Shown here one piece after another: positions 46,413 through 55,336 of a stretch of DNA of 64,000 nucleotides (the first letter of the stretch is position 1; each line of letters opens with the position of its first letter). The DNA is taken from the NCBI GenBank assembly GCA_041917255.1, contig JAYRYA010000007.1, positions 62,001 through 126,000 of the forward strand, given 5' to 3'. A model generated the notes under the pieces. It saw nothing but the letters and a program-made list of their open reading frames with translations, was not told the origin of the DNA and made no database searches. The position numbers and the translations under genes were made by a program. The stretch is from Zoogloea sp041917255 (GTDB lineage: Bacteria; Pseudomonadota; Gammaproteobacteria; Burkholderiales; Rhodocyclaceae).

Positions 46413-47266
46413 TTGCGGGCCAGCCATACGCCGAACACGGTGATGCCCATGCCCACCAGCGCGAGGCCGGTGAGCGTCTCGCCAAAGGCCGCCCAGGCGA
46501 TGAGCGCGGTGGTGGGTGGGGTGAGGTAGAACAGGCTCGCCACATTCACGGCGCTGCCGCTGCGGATCAGCAGGTTGAGCAGGCTGATCGCGCCCACGGA
46601 TAACACCAGCACCAGCCACAGCAGCGCAAACACGAACTGGCCGGACCACTGGATGGCCATCGTCTCGGTGTGGGCGGCGAACAGGCCGCTCACCAGCAGG
46701 CAGGGCACGAACTGGATCACCGCGCCGGTGCGCAAGTCGAAGCTGGGGCAGAAGCGTTTCTGGTAGAGGGTGCCGGCGGTGATGCCGGCCAGCGCCAGCA
46801 GTGCTGGCACGAGCATCGCCTGCAGGCCGTTGCCGCCGGCCACCGCCACCACCTTGCTCGACACCACCAGCCCCACGCCGCCAAAGCCCAGCACCAGCCC
46901 GGCCCACTGGCGCGGCAGCACCCGCTCGCCCAGCAGCAGCCCGGCGCCAAGCGCAGTGAGGAGCGGCTGCAGCCCGACCACCAGCGCGGTGATCCCGGCC
47001 GGCAGGCCCTGGCGGATGGCGGAGAACACGCCGCCCAGGTAGAGCGCATGGACCAGCAGCCCGGTGATGCCGATGTGCAGCCACTGGCGTCTGTCGGCCG
47101 GCCATGGGGCGCGGGTGGCGAGGGCGACGAGGCCCATCAACCCGATTACCAGCCCGTAGCGCACGCACAGGAAGGTGATGGGTTCGGCGTAGGGCAGGCC
47201 GAACTTGGCGCCGATGAAGCCAGTGCTCCACAGCAGGACGAACAGGAGGGGATAGAAACGGGTCAC
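46409..47266 (-). CDS. EamA-family (DMT) permease
   Basis: 285 residues, ten hydrophobic helices arranged as two EamA repeats (TGFIGAKFGLPYAEPITFLCVRY; LLNLLIRSGSAVNVASLFYLTPPTTALIAW). Typical exporter of amino acids or metabolites. It precedes ruvC with overlapping ATGA. Confidence 0.88.
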   Translation of the reverse strand: MTRFYPLLFVLLWSTGFIGAKFGLPYAEPITFLCVRYGLVIGLMGLVALATRAPWPADRRQWLHIGITGLLVHALYLGGVFSAIRQGLPAGITALVVGLQPLLTALGAGLLLGERVLPRQWAGLVLGFGGVGLVVSSKVVAVAGGNGLQAMLVPALLALAGITAGTLYQKRFCPSFDLRTGAVIQFVPCLLVSGLFAAHTETMAIQWSGQFVFALLWLVLVLSVGAISLLNLLIRSGSAVNVASLFYLTPPTTALIAWAAFGETLTGLALVGMGITVFGVWLARK

Positions 47267-47311
47267 GGGCGGTGCGGAAGGGGCGGGCCTGCCGGTTGGC
47301 AGGCAGACAGG

Positions 47312-47545
47312 TTAGCGTGGCGGATGTTTGGCCCGGTACATGCGGGTGGAGGCGGAGACGATGATCTGGACATCCTCGGGCGGGATGTCGGGGAACTGGT
47401 CGCGCACCACCCTGTAGGCCAGGTGTTCGAGGGTCTGGCCGTTCCAGGCATTGGCAGGGTCGAAGAAGGGCTCGATGATGAGGTAGGCCTTGTCGACCAG
47501 TTCACGCAGGCTCAAGTTCTTGCGGCGTTCGGGGGAGATGCTCAT
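47312..47545 (-). CDS. Small uncharacterised protein
   Basis: 77 residues from the ATG at 47545, 8 bases after GGAG; an upstream ATG at 47563 lacks a ribosome site. Charged, helical (LSLRELVDKAYLIIEPFFDP) with DVQIIVSASTRMYRAKHPPR at the end. No family recognised. Sits between mscS and EamA, same strand. Confidence 0.6.
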   Translation of the reverse strand: MSISPERRKNLSLRELVDKAYLIIEPFFDPANAWNGQTLEHLAYRVVRDQFPDIPPEDVQIIVSASTRMYRAKHPPR

Positions 47546-47586
47546 GGCGTGGCTCCGGTGCAATCGGTGGGATGATACCCCGCCGC

Positions 47587-49296
47587 TCAGGCCGGGTCGG
47601 GCCTGCGCGCGGGCGGTGCATACCAGTTATCGGGCGCCACGCGCTTTTCTGTTGCCGGATCGTCGAAGTAGTGGGGCGACATGATCTGCACGCCGTACTC
47701 GTTGAACACATCCTGGATGTTGGCGTGGAGGCGCGACAGCAGCTGGGCCCGCGGCTCGGCACCGACGGGAGTGGCGTGCACCACCAGGCAGTATTCGGGG
47801 TAGAAATCCGACAGGGCCGTCTGGAAGACCCGCGGGGCAGGATCGGCGGAGACGCCCGGGGTGCGGCGGGCGGCCTCGGCAAGCATGGCCTCGACCTGCC
47901 GCCAGGGCGTGTCGTAGCCGATGGTGACGGTGGTGTCGAGCACAAAGCCGCGCCCGCCCAGGCTGCGCGAGTAGTTGCGGGTGGCGTTGCCGACGATCAG
48001 CGCGTTGGGCAGGGTGATCTCGGCGCCGCGGCCCGTGCGCAGGCGGGTGTTGAACAGGTTGATGGCGACCACGGTGCCTTCGTGGTCGCCGATGCGCACG
48101 TATTCGCCGGAGCGCAGGGTGCGGGAGTACATCAGGATCAGCCCGCTGGCGCCCTGGCCGACGATGCTCGATGCCCCCAGTGAAACCATCAGGCCGATCA
48201 GTACGGACATGCCCTTGAAAGCCTCGGTCTGGGCGCCGGGCAGGTAGGGGTAGGCCATTACCAACGCGAAGATCCAGATCAGGATGTTGGCGATCTTGCG
48301 GGTCGGCTCGACGGTGTCCTTGTCGAGCCAGCCCAGGCCCTTGTTGTCGCTGGCCACGTGGTCGAACACCGGCTTGAGGAGGCCCACCACAGCCCGCGCA
48401 AGCAGGAACATCAGCAGCGCGATGAGCAGGTTGGGCACGGTCTCGAGCACGCCCAGCCCGAGCCGGGCCAGCACGCCCAGCAGGTAGTCGTCGAGCTGCT
48501 CGCCCCACGCCCGGGTGTAGGGGAAGATCGCCAGCACGCGGGCAATCCAGGCGTAGGCGAGCACCGCCGCCACCAGCCAGAAGACCGCTGCGCTGAGCCA
48601 GGCGATGGCGGCCAGGATGCGGTCGCGGCGGATGAGTTCGGTGCCGCCCAGCCTGAGGCGCTCGGATTGGCGAGCAATTGCGCCGGCCAGCTTGCGGGCC
48701 ACCCAGCCGCGCAGCCGGCCCAGGGCGTAGAGCAGCGCGAAGAACACCAGCGTGGCGCCGGCGGATTTGGCGAGGCCCGTGGCAAGTTGCCGGCTGTCGC
48801 GGCTCTCGCGGGATGCGGCGATCACCGTGCCCAGGGTGGCAACGCTCCTGTTGGTGAGCGCATCGAGGCGCTCGCCGGTCAGCTTGTCGGTATCCGCGTC
48901 CGTGACGATGAAGGCGAGCTGGCCGTCGATCAGCACGATGTTGCCCACCGGGTTGGACTGGACGGTCACCTCGTCGCCGGCGGTGCGTTCGAGGATGGTG
49001 GTGATGGTGGACTGACCGCGTTCGGCCCGCTGGCGTGGCGTCGCGCCCAGGAGGCGCCCACGGAAGCGCACGATTGTGCGGTTCATCAGGATCAGGTCGG
49101 CCTCCTCGACGGGCGGGTCGGCCGTGGGTGCGGGGGGCGCAGCAGGGGCGGGTGTCGGGGCGGGCGGAGGCGGTGCAGGGTGCCTGGCGGCCTGCGCGCT
49201 GCCGGCGACCAGCATCGCCAGCGCAGCGAGGATCGACAGCACGAGGCGGATCACGGTGCCCCGGTGCGGGTGCAGGTTGAGCTTGGCTGAGCGCAT
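47587..49296 (-). CDS. MscS-family mechanosensitive channel with extended N-terminus
   Basis: 569 residues from the ATG at 49296. Signal peptide to SAQA, a Pro/Ala-rich segment, a periplasmic domain (about 60-165), four or five membrane helices (170-370), and the pore-lining helix near GLMVSLGASSIVGQGASGLILMYSR. The MscS beta domain SGEYVRIGDHEGTVVAINLFNTRLRT and NALIVGNATRNYSR follow. Such long MscS proteins relieve turgor or transduce osmotic signals. A longer frame to 49899 is antisense to the EVE gene and spurious. Confidence 0.9.
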   Translation of the reverse strand: MRSAKLNLHPHRGTVIRLVLSILAALAMLVAGSAQAARHPAPPPPAPTPAPAAPPAPTADPPVEEADLILMNRTIVRFRGRLLGATPRQRAERGQSTITTILERTAGDEVTVQSNPVGNIVLIDGQLAFIVTDADTDKLTGERLDALTNRSVATLGTVIAASRESRDSRQLATGLAKSAGATLVFFALLYALGRLRGWVARKLAGAIARQSERLRLGGTELIRRDRILAAIAWLSAAVFWLVAAVLAYAWIARVLAIFPYTRAWGEQLDDYLLGVLARLGLGVLETVPNLLIALLMFLLARAVVGLLKPVFDHVASDNKGLGWLDKDTVEPTRKIANILIWIFALVMAYPYLPGAQTEAFKGMSVLIGLMVSLGASSIVGQGASGLILMYSRTLRSGEYVRIGDHEGTVVAINLFNTRLRTGRGAEITLPNALIVGNATRNYSRSLGGRGFVLDTTVTIGYDTPWRQVEAMLAEAARRTPGVSADPAPRVFQTALSDFYPEYCLVVHATPVGAEPRAQLLSRLHANIQDVFNEYGVQIMSPHYFDDPATEKRVAPDNWYAPPARRPDPA

Positions 49297-49449
49297 GGCG
49301 GCGGTCTCACGCTTCGGTCGGATGGGCAGGCAACCCGGAACGGCTCGGGGCCGTCCGACATCATAGCCGCGGTGACGGAAATCCCACTTGTGCTTCGGTC
49401 GGATTTCGGCGAAAACGAAGGCCGACGCCCACCTCCCGAGGAGCCCGCG

Positions 49450-49935
49450 ATGCGCTACTGGCTGATGAAATCCGAACCCGACGATGTCTCCATCGACGAC
49501 CTGGCACGGCGCCCCGACCAGACCGTGCCCTGGTACGGCGTGCGCAACTACCAGGCGCGCAATTTCATGCGCGATGCCATGCAGGTGGGTGACGGGGTGC
49601 TGTTCTATCACTCGGGCTGCGCCGAGCCGGGCATTGCCGGCATCGCGAAGGTGGCGAGCACGGCCTATCCCGACGCGACCCAGTTCGATCCGTCGAACAC
49701 ATACTTCGACCCCAAATCCACCCCCGAGAACCCCCGCTGGGTGCACGTGGACGTGGCTTTCGTGAAGAAGACGCGCCTCGTGGGTTTGCCCGAATTGCGC
49801 AGCCACCCGGAACTCGAGAACATGCGCGTCCTCGCCCGCGGCAACCGGCTGTCGATCACGCCGGTCGAGCCGGCCGAGTGGCGCTTCATCGTCGGGCAAC
49901 TGCTCGGCGCAACGGATCTTCAGGACTGGAAATGA
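49450..49935 (+). CDS. EVE domain protein
   Basis: 161 residues from the ATG at 49450. MRYWLMKSEPDDVSIDDL, WYGVRNYQARNFMRDAMQVGD and VLFYHSG are diagnostic of the EVE fold, a PUA-like module that reads modified bases in DNA or RNA. The stop overlaps the TauE start (ATGA). EVE genes are often near zapA/6S RNA in proteobacteria; that context is absent here. Confidence 0.92.
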   Translation: MRYWLMKSEPDDVSIDDLARRPDQTVPWYGVRNYQARNFMRDAMQVGDGVLFYHSGCAEPGIAGIAKVASTAYPDATQFDPSNTYFDPKSTPENPRWVHVDVAFVKKTRLVGLPELRSHPELENMRVLARGNRLSITPVEPAEWRFIVGQLLGATDLQDWK

Positions 49936-50744
49936 ACATCGGAATCGAATGGCTGGCCGCCTATCTTGCGCTGGGCGCCTTTGTCGGATTCTTTGCCGGG
50001 CTGCTCGGCGTGGGCGGTGGCGCGATCATGGTGCCGATGCTCACCACGTTGTTCGCCGCCCAGGGTTTTCCGAAGGAGCACATGGTACATCTGGCGCTGG
50101 GAACGTCGATGGCCGGTATCGTAATCACCTCGATCTCCAGCCTGCGTGCCCACCACGCCCACGGCGCGGTGCGCTGGGACATCGTCAAGGGCATCGCGCC
50201 GGGTGTGCTGGCGGGCACTTTCGCCGGCACCTTCGTCGCGTCCCAGGCGCCCACCAAGCCGCTGGCGATCTTCTTTGCCTGCTTCACGGCTTACGTGGCG
50301 GTGCAGATGATCCTCAACGTGAAGCCCAAGCCCACCCGCGAGCTGCCCGGCACCGCCGGACTGATCGGCGTGGGCGGGGTGATCGGCGCGATCTCTTCGC
50401 TGGTGGCGATCGGCGGCGGTTCGTTGTCGGTGCCCTTCATGACCTGGTGCAACGTGAAGGTGCATAACGCCATCGGCACCTCGGCCGCCATCGGCCTGCC
50501 CATCGCCCTGGCGGGTGCGCTGGGTTACCTGATCAACGGCTGGTCGGTGCAGGGGCTGCCCGAGTGGTCGGTAGGTTTTGTCTATCTGCCGGCGCTGGTG
50601 CTGCTCAGCATCCTCTCCAGCCTCACCGCGCCCATCGGTGCCCGGCTGGCCCACACGCTGCCGGTCGCGACGCTCAAGAAGATCTTTGCCGGCGTGCTCG
50701 TGCTGCTGTCGGCCAAGATGCTGCACACCGTGCTGGGGAGCTGA
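49932..50744 (+). CDS. TauE/SafE-family sulfite exporter-like permease
   Basis: 270 residues. Repeats FFAGLLGVGGGAIMVPML and ISSLVAIGGGSLSVPFMTWC are the TauE hallmark, each opening a four-helix half. Translationally coupled to the EVE gene. Distinct from the TauE protein at 41758 (little similarity beyond the motif). Confidence 0.9.
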   Translation: MNIGIEWLAAYLALGAFVGFFAGLLGVGGGAIMVPMLTTLFAAQGFPKEHMVHLALGTSMAGIVITSISSLRAHHAHGAVRWDIVKGIAPGVLAGTFAGTFVASQAPTKPLAIFFACFTAYVAVQMILNVKPKPTRELPGTAGLIGVGGVIGAISSLVAIGGGSLSVPFMTWCNVKVHNAIGTSAAIGLPIALAGALGYLINGWSVQGLPEWSVGFVYLPALVLLSILSSLTAPIGARLAHTLPVATLKKIFAGVLVLLSAKMLHTVLGS

Positions 50745-50806
50745 ACGCCTAAAGTGGGCGGGTTTCTGTCCGTGAACCTTCCGACCAATACCGTTCGGGT
50801 GGTTCC

Positions 50807-51475
50807 ATGTCCGCTGCCAATGTGCGTCTCCAGCTCCAGTTCGATCTCGAACTGATCGCGCCCGACTCCATCGCCACCCTCGACCACGCGCGGCTGTGCC
50901 AGAGGCTGGCCGAACTGCTGGGGCCGACGGTGATTCAGGGTCTGCCGGCGATCGCCGGCAAGCAGTTCGCCAAGGCCGAGGTTCGCGTCGTCAGGCACCA
51001 CCACCGGCTCGATGCCCAGGCGAAGGCGGTCGCCCGGGTCGAGCCGGCGCGCATCGTCGAAGCCGCGCCCCATCTCACCGACGCCGAGGTGGCAACCCTC
51101 GCCGCCCGTGCCGCCGCGCGCCTGCCGGCCGCCGAAGCGGAGCAGGCAGCCTACCTGCGCGGCCAGGCCCTGGCCCTCGTCAACGAATACCGGCTGGTGG
51201 GCTGCCGGGTGGATGCCCTGCTGTCGAGCGGCAAGCCGATCGAGATCGAGGGCAAGCTCAACCTCACCAACGGGCACATCTTTCTGGATGCCTCCCATCG
51301 CCAGACGCGCCTGCAACAGGCTCAGGGGCCGCTCCGGGTGGCAGTGGGCGAAACCGACGTGGTGCTGGCCGCGGAATGCTCCGGCCACACCCTCACCGGC
51401 CCGGTGCTCGATGTGGCGGTGAAGCAGCTGGTGCCCCACCGTGCCGCGCTGCTCGCCCGCTGGCAGGCGGGCTGA
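50807..51475 (+). CDS. Uncharacterised protein
   Basis: 222 residues. Start MSAANVRLQLQFDLELIAPD at the ATG at 50807. Hydrophilic, with Ala-rich helices in the middle (LTDAEVATLAARAAARLP) and a beta-rich C-terminal part (IEIEGKLNLTNGHIFLDASHRQTRLQQ). No recognised domain. Convergent with the enoyl-CoA hydratase. Confidence 0.6.
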   Translation: MSAANVRLQLQFDLELIAPDSIATLDHARLCQRLAELLGPTVIQGLPAIAGKQFAKAEVRVVRHHHRLDAQAKAVARVEPARIVEAAPHLTDAEVATLAARAAARLPAAEAEQAAYLRGQALALVNEYRLVGCRVDALLSSGKPIEIEGKLNLTNGHIFLDASHRQTRLQQAQGPLRVAVGETDVVLAAECSGHTLTGPVLDVAVKQLVPHRAALLARWQAG

Positions 51476-51490
51476 CGGGCCGCCGGGGCT

Positions 51491-52273
51491 TCAGCGCCCC
51501 TTGAACACCGGCGAACGCTTGCCCAGGAAGGCGTCGAGGCCTTCCTTGTAGTCGTCGGTGGCGAGAAAGTCGAAGGCGGCGCGTTTTTCGTCGGCCGTGA
51601 GGGGCGTGCCCTTCATCAGGCGATGCACCCACTGCTTGTGCCACCGGGCCACCAGCGGCGCGCCCTTCACGATGCGACCGACGGTGGCGAGGGCTTCCCT
51701 CTCCACCTCCTCGTCGTCCACCACCCGGGTCAGCAGACCCTTGGCGAGGGCCTCGCGGGCAGAGAGGATGCGGCCTTCGAGCAGGATCTCCAGCAGCACG
51801 GCGGGGCCGACGAGTTCCAGCAGGCCGGCCATCTCGCCCGGATACATCGAAAACCCCAACTTGTTGATCGGCGCGCCGAAGCGGCTCGACTCGCCCGCGA
51901 TGCGGATGTCGCAGCAACCGGCGATCTCAAGCCCGCCGCCAACGCAGGCACCCTGGATCATCGCCACCGTGGGCACCGGGCAGGCGCGGATGGCGTCGAG
52001 GGCGGCGGCGACGAGTTCCTCGTGATAGTGCAGGGCGTCATCCACGGTGGCGCGCACGACGAGGAACTCCTCGATGTCACCGCCGGCCGCGAAGGCCTTG
52101 TCACCGGCGCCGCGCAGCACCACGCAACGCAGGTCGGGATCGGCGTTGATCCGGCTCATGCTGCGCTGCAGGCCGCGCCACATGCCGGCATCGACGGCGT
52201 TGAGCTTGTCCGGGTTGGAGAGGGTCAGGGTGGCGATGCCAGCATCCTGATTGAAGAGGATTTCTCCGGGCAT
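51491..52273 (-). CDS. Enoyl-CoA hydratase/isomerase family protein
   Basis: 260 residues of the crotonase fold. The oxyanion-hole strands are GDKAFAAGGDIEEF and GACVGGGLEIAGCCDIRIAGE. The usual catalytic glutamate segment reads INKLGFSMYPGEMAGLLELVG, shifted from the classical hydratase pattern, so the exact reaction (hydratase, isomerase or another) is open. Single gene; upstream 230 bases lead to the symporter operon on the other strand. Confidence 0.85.
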   Translation of the reverse strand: MPGEILFNQDAGIATLTLSNPDKLNAVDAGMWRGLQRSMSRINADPDLRCVVLRGAGDKAFAAGGDIEEFLVVRATVDDALHYHEELVAAALDAIRACPVPTVAMIQGACVGGGLEIAGCCDIRIAGESSRFGAPINKLGFSMYPGEMAGLLELVGPAVLLEILLEGRILSAREALAKGLLTRVVDDEEVEREALATVGRIVKGAPLVARWHKQWVHRLMKGTPLTADEKRAAFDFLATDDYKEGLDAFLGKRSPVFKGR

Positions 52274-52332
52274 GACGGCGATTCCGTAGTGGCGGGGTTG
52301 ATAAAATTTTCTTATGAGTCATCAAAATATTT

Positions 52333-52350
52333 CCATACGCCGTGGTATGG
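52333..52350. promoter_or_regulatory. Dyad upstream of the symporter pair
   Basis: CCATAC-N6-GTATGG lies in the 229-base divergent region, which is AT-rich for this genome (52310-52440) and therefore promoter-like. The dyad may be a regulator site for the symporter operon. Confidence 0.3.
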
Positions 52351-52502
52351 GGTCTTTTGTATGTTATATCATCCGGTTGGGCGTTGTATTGGCGCGGCAT
52401 CGCCCTGCGAGAAGCCTTCACAATAAAAATCGTACAGATCGCTGTCCGGGTCCAACAGGCAGATAGCGCCACATCAAATGACTTTCCATAGGGAGGGAAA
52501 TC

Positions 52503-52838
52503 ATGTCGAGCACTTCGTCTCAAAGTGCGGTCTACGCACGCATCAGACGCAATCCGCGCTTTGCCGAGCTGGTGGCTAAGCGCCAGGGTTTTGCCACCAT
52601 GCTGTCGGTGATCGTCCTGGCGATCTTCTACGGCTTCTTCATGGTCGTGGCGTTCCAGCCGCAACTCATCGGTCAGCGTCTGTCCGAAGGTTCCTACGTC
52701 ACCGTCGGGATCGCCTTCGAGTTGTTCATGTTCATCTTCTTCTGGGTGCTCACCGCGGTCTACGTGAAGCGCGCCAATGGCGAATTCGACGCGATCACCG
52801 CCGAAGTCATCCGTGATGCATCCAAGGAGGTGAAGTAA
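52503..52838 (+). CDS. DUF485 membrane protein (YjcH-like)
   Basis: 111 residues with two membrane helices (LSVIVLAIFYGFFMVVAF and VGIAFELFMFIFFWVLTAVYV). DUF485 proteins almost always precede SSS-family carboxylate symporters. The stop overlaps the symporter start (TAATG). Confidence 0.93.
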   Translation: MSSTSSQSAVYARIRRNPRFAELVAKRQGFATMLSVIVLAIFYGFFMVVAFQPQLIGQRLSEGSYVTVGIAFELFMFIFFWVLTAVYVKRANGEFDAITAEVIRDASKEVK

Positions 52839-54502
52839 TGCTGGCCCGTCTGAATCTCGCGCTGCTGGCGCTCCTCGCTCCGGCCCTGTCGTTCGCCGGT
52901 GACGCGATCTCCGCCACCGAAAAGCAGCCGCTCAACCTGCACGCCATCGCGATGTTCGTGGTGTTCGTGGGCATGACCCTGTTCATCACCAAATGGGCGG
53001 CCGGTCGCACCAAGTCGGCTGCCGATTTCTACACGGCGGGTGGTGGCATCACCGGCTTCCAGAACGGCCTCGCGATCGCCGGCGACTACATGTCTGCCGC
53101 GACCCTGCTGGGCCTCACCGCGCTGGTCTACACCAAGGGCGTCGATGGCTACATCTACATGATCGCCTTCTTCGCCGGCTGGCCCATCATCCTGTTCCTG
53201 ATGGCCGAGCGCCTGCGCAATCTCGGCAAGTTCACGTTTGCCGACATCACGTCCTATCGCCTCAACCAGAGCAAGGTGCGCACGATGGCGGCGGTGTCGT
53301 CGCTGACCGTGGTGTGCTTCTACCTGGTGGCGCAGATGGTCGGTGCCGGTCAGCTCATCAAGCTGCTGTTCGGTCTGGACTACAACATCGCGCTGTTTGT
53401 CGTCGGCGCGCTGATGATGGTTTACGTCACCTTCGGCGGCATGGTTGCCACCACCTGGGTGCAGATCATCAAGGCCTGCATGCTCCTCGCCGGCGGTACG
53501 CTGGTGATGATTCTGGCCATGTCTCAGTTCGGCTTCAGCTTCGAGAACATGATGAGCCAGGCGGTGTCGCTGCACACCCTGGGCGAGAAGCTGCTGTTCC
53601 CGGGCTCGCTGCTGCCGGATCCGGTCACCGCGCTGTCGCTGGGCCTCGGCCTGATGTTCGGTACCGCCGGTCTGCCGCACATCCTGATGCGCTTCTTCAC
53701 CGTGACCAACGCCAAGGAAGCCCGCAAGTCGGTGCTCTACGCGTCCGGTTTCGTGGCCTACTTCTTCAACGTCATCCTGCTGATGGGCTTCGCGGCCATC
53801 ATCATCGTCGGCCAGAACCCCGAGTTCTTCGAAGGTGGCAAGATCGGCGGCAAGATCGTCGGTGGCGGCAACATGATCGCCATGCACCTGGCCAAGGCCG
53901 TGGGTGGCAACCTGCTGCTGGGCTTCCTGTCGGCGGTGGCCTTCGCGACCATCCTGGCGGTGGTGTCCGGTCTGGCGCTGGCTGGGGCGGCGGCCATCTC
54001 CCACGACATCTACGCCCGCGTGATCCGCAAGGGCAAGGCGACCGAGACCGAAGAGCTGCGCGTGTCCCGTTTCGCCTCCGTGGGTCTGGGCCTCGTCGCC
54101 ATCGTCCTCGGCATCGCCTTCGAGAAGATGAACGTGGCGTTCATGGTGGCCCTGGCCTTCGGTATCGCCGCTTCTGCCAACTTCCCGGTGCTGATCCTCT
54201 CCATGTACTGGAAGGGCCTGACCACCCGCGGCGCAATCGCAGGCGGTTACGCCGGCCTCGTGGCTGCGGTGCTGCTGGTGCTGCTGTCCAAGTCGGTGTG
54301 GGTTACCGTGCTGGGCAACGCCCAGGCGCTCTTCCCGTACGACCAGCCGGCCCTGTTCTCCATGCCGCTGGCCTTCCTGGTCACGTTCATCGTCTCCAAG
54401 CTCGACAACAGCGCCGAAGCCCAGGCCGAGCGCGCTGCGTTTGAAGACCAGTACGTGCGTGCCCAGACCGGGTTTGGTGCTGCCGAAGCCAGCAGCCACT
54501 GA
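52838..54502 (+). CDS. actP: Cation/acetate-type symporter (SSS family), ActP-like
   Basis: 554 residues, about 13 helices, with a possible leading signal (LLALLAPALSFAG). DFYTAGGGITGFQNGLAIAGDYMSAATLLG is the ActP-type sodium-symporter signature, and GTAGLPHILMRFFTVTNAKEARKS matches it further on. Likely takes up acetate, propionate or a similar short acid, which would feed the propionyl-CoA operon downstream. Substrate not proven. Confidence 0.92.
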   Translation: MLARLNLALLALLAPALSFAGDAISATEKQPLNLHAIAMFVVFVGMTLFITKWAAGRTKSAADFYTAGGGITGFQNGLAIAGDYMSAATLLGLTALVYTKGVDGYIYMIAFFAGWPIILFLMAERLRNLGKFTFADITSYRLNQSKVRTMAAVSSLTVVCFYLVAQMVGAGQLIKLLFGLDYNIALFVVGALMMVYVTFGGMVATTWVQIIKACMLLAGGTLVMILAMSQFGFSFENMMSQAVSLHTLGEKLLFPGSLLPDPVTALSLGLGLMFGTAGLPHILMRFFTVTNAKEARKSVLYASGFVAYFFNVILLMGFAAIIIVGQNPEFFEGGKIGGKIVGGGNMIAMHLAKAVGGNLLLGFLSAVAFATILAVVSGLALAGAAAISHDIYARVIRKGKATETEELRVSRFASVGLGLVAIVLGIAFEKMNVAFMVALAFGIAASANFPVLILSMYWKGLTTRGAIAGGYAGLVAAVLLVLLSKSVWVTVLGNAQALFPYDQPALFSMPLAFLVTFIVSKLDNSAEAQAERAAFEDQYVRAQTGFGAAEASSH

Positions 54503-54536
54503 TCCCGCTGCGCCCTTCGGGGCGCTGGGTCAAACA

Positions 54537-54577
54537 AAAACCCCCGCCGGGTGACCGGACGGGGGTTTTGTGTTTTT
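54537..54577. terminator. Bidirectional Rho-independent terminator
   Basis: CCCCCG-CCGG (54541-54550) pairs with CCGG-A-CGGGGG (54555-54565, one bulged A) around GTGA. An A-run lies on the left and TTTTGTGTTTTT on the right, so it ends both actP (plus) and the convergent GntR gene (minus). Confidence 0.9.
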
Positions 54578-54593
54578 GGCGTCGCCGGTGATG

Positions 54594-55265
54594 TCAGGCG
54601 GTGCTTTCCTTGCGGGCCGCGATCTTGGCCAGGGCCTTGCGCCCGCTCGAGATGTGGTCGCGCATCGCCCGCTCGATCCCGCTGGCGTCACGTCGGCCGA
54701 GGGCCTCGAGGATGATCCGGTGCTCGGCCAGGGATTGCTCGAGCCGACCCTCGCTGAACAGCGAATGATGCCGGGACAGCTTGATGACCTTGCGCAGGTC
54801 GGTGATCGTCTGGGTCAGCCAGCGGTTGTCGGCGATCAGCTGGACCTCCTGATGAAAGGTCTGATTGGCATCGAAGAAGCCGTCGATGTCCTTGTCGGCC
54901 GCGGCGCGCTCCAGGTCGTCGTGAATGCTATGCAGGCGGGCGAGATCCTCGTCGGTGGCCTTGCGGGCGGTGTCGGCAGCGCATTGGCCCTCGAGAAGCG
55001 ACAGCACGGTGAAGATCTCGTCCAGATCGCGCTCGGAAATTTCCGTCACGTAGCAGCCACGGCGCGGCTTGAGCGTCACCAGGCCTTCGGCGGCAAGCAC
55101 CTTGAGGGCCTCGCGCAGCGGTGTGCGGGAGATGCCGTAATCGGCCGCCAGGGCCTGCTCGTCTACCCAGGTGCCGGGGGGGAGTTCGTGGGCAAAGATG
55201 CGCTGGCGCAGGCGTTCGGCGACTTCCTGGTAGAGGGCGAGGGGGGCGATGCGGCCGGCGTTCAT
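54594..55265 (-). CDS. GntR-family (FCD domain) transcriptional regulator
   Basis: 223 residues. N-terminal winged helix (YQEVAERLRQRIFAHELPPGTWVDEQALAADYGISRTPLREALKVL), then an FCD effector domain with His-rich metal/ligand positions (LARLHSIHDDLE, ANQTFHQEV, LAEHRIIL, MRDHISSGR). The MNAG ATG at 55265 is preferred; another at 55316 falls inside the palindromic operator. Divergent from the scpA operon and next to a 16-base palindrome, so it is the likely local regulator of propionyl-CoA metabolism. Confidence 0.9.
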   Translation of the reverse strand: MNAGRIAPLALYQEVAERLRQRIFAHELPPGTWVDEQALAADYGISRTPLREALKVLAAEGLVTLKPRRGCYVTEISERDLDEIFTVLSLLEGQCAADTARKATDEDLARLHSIHDDLERAAADKDIDGFFDANQTFHQEVQLIADNRWLTQTITDLRKVIKLSRHHSLFSEGRLEQSLAEHRIILEALGRRDASGIERAMRDHISSGRKALAKIAARKESTA

Positions 55266-55306
55266 GGAGGATGTGGACTTGTGTGTGGGTGAGGTGGATT
55301 CGGGTA

Positions 55307-55336
55307 TTGCATCCATAATTATGGATAAAGTATTAT
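55307..55336. promoter_or_regulatory. Palindromic operator and divergent promoter of the scpA operon and gntR
   Basis: A perfect 16-base palindrome, ATCCATAATTATGGAT (55311-55326), lies between the gntR and scpA units. On the plus strand it separates TTGCAT (55307-55312) from TATTAT (55331-55336, 18-base spacer). On the minus strand it begins at the expected start site after TTGACT-N17-TACTTT. Binding of a GntR dimer here would block both promoters. Confidence 0.7.
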
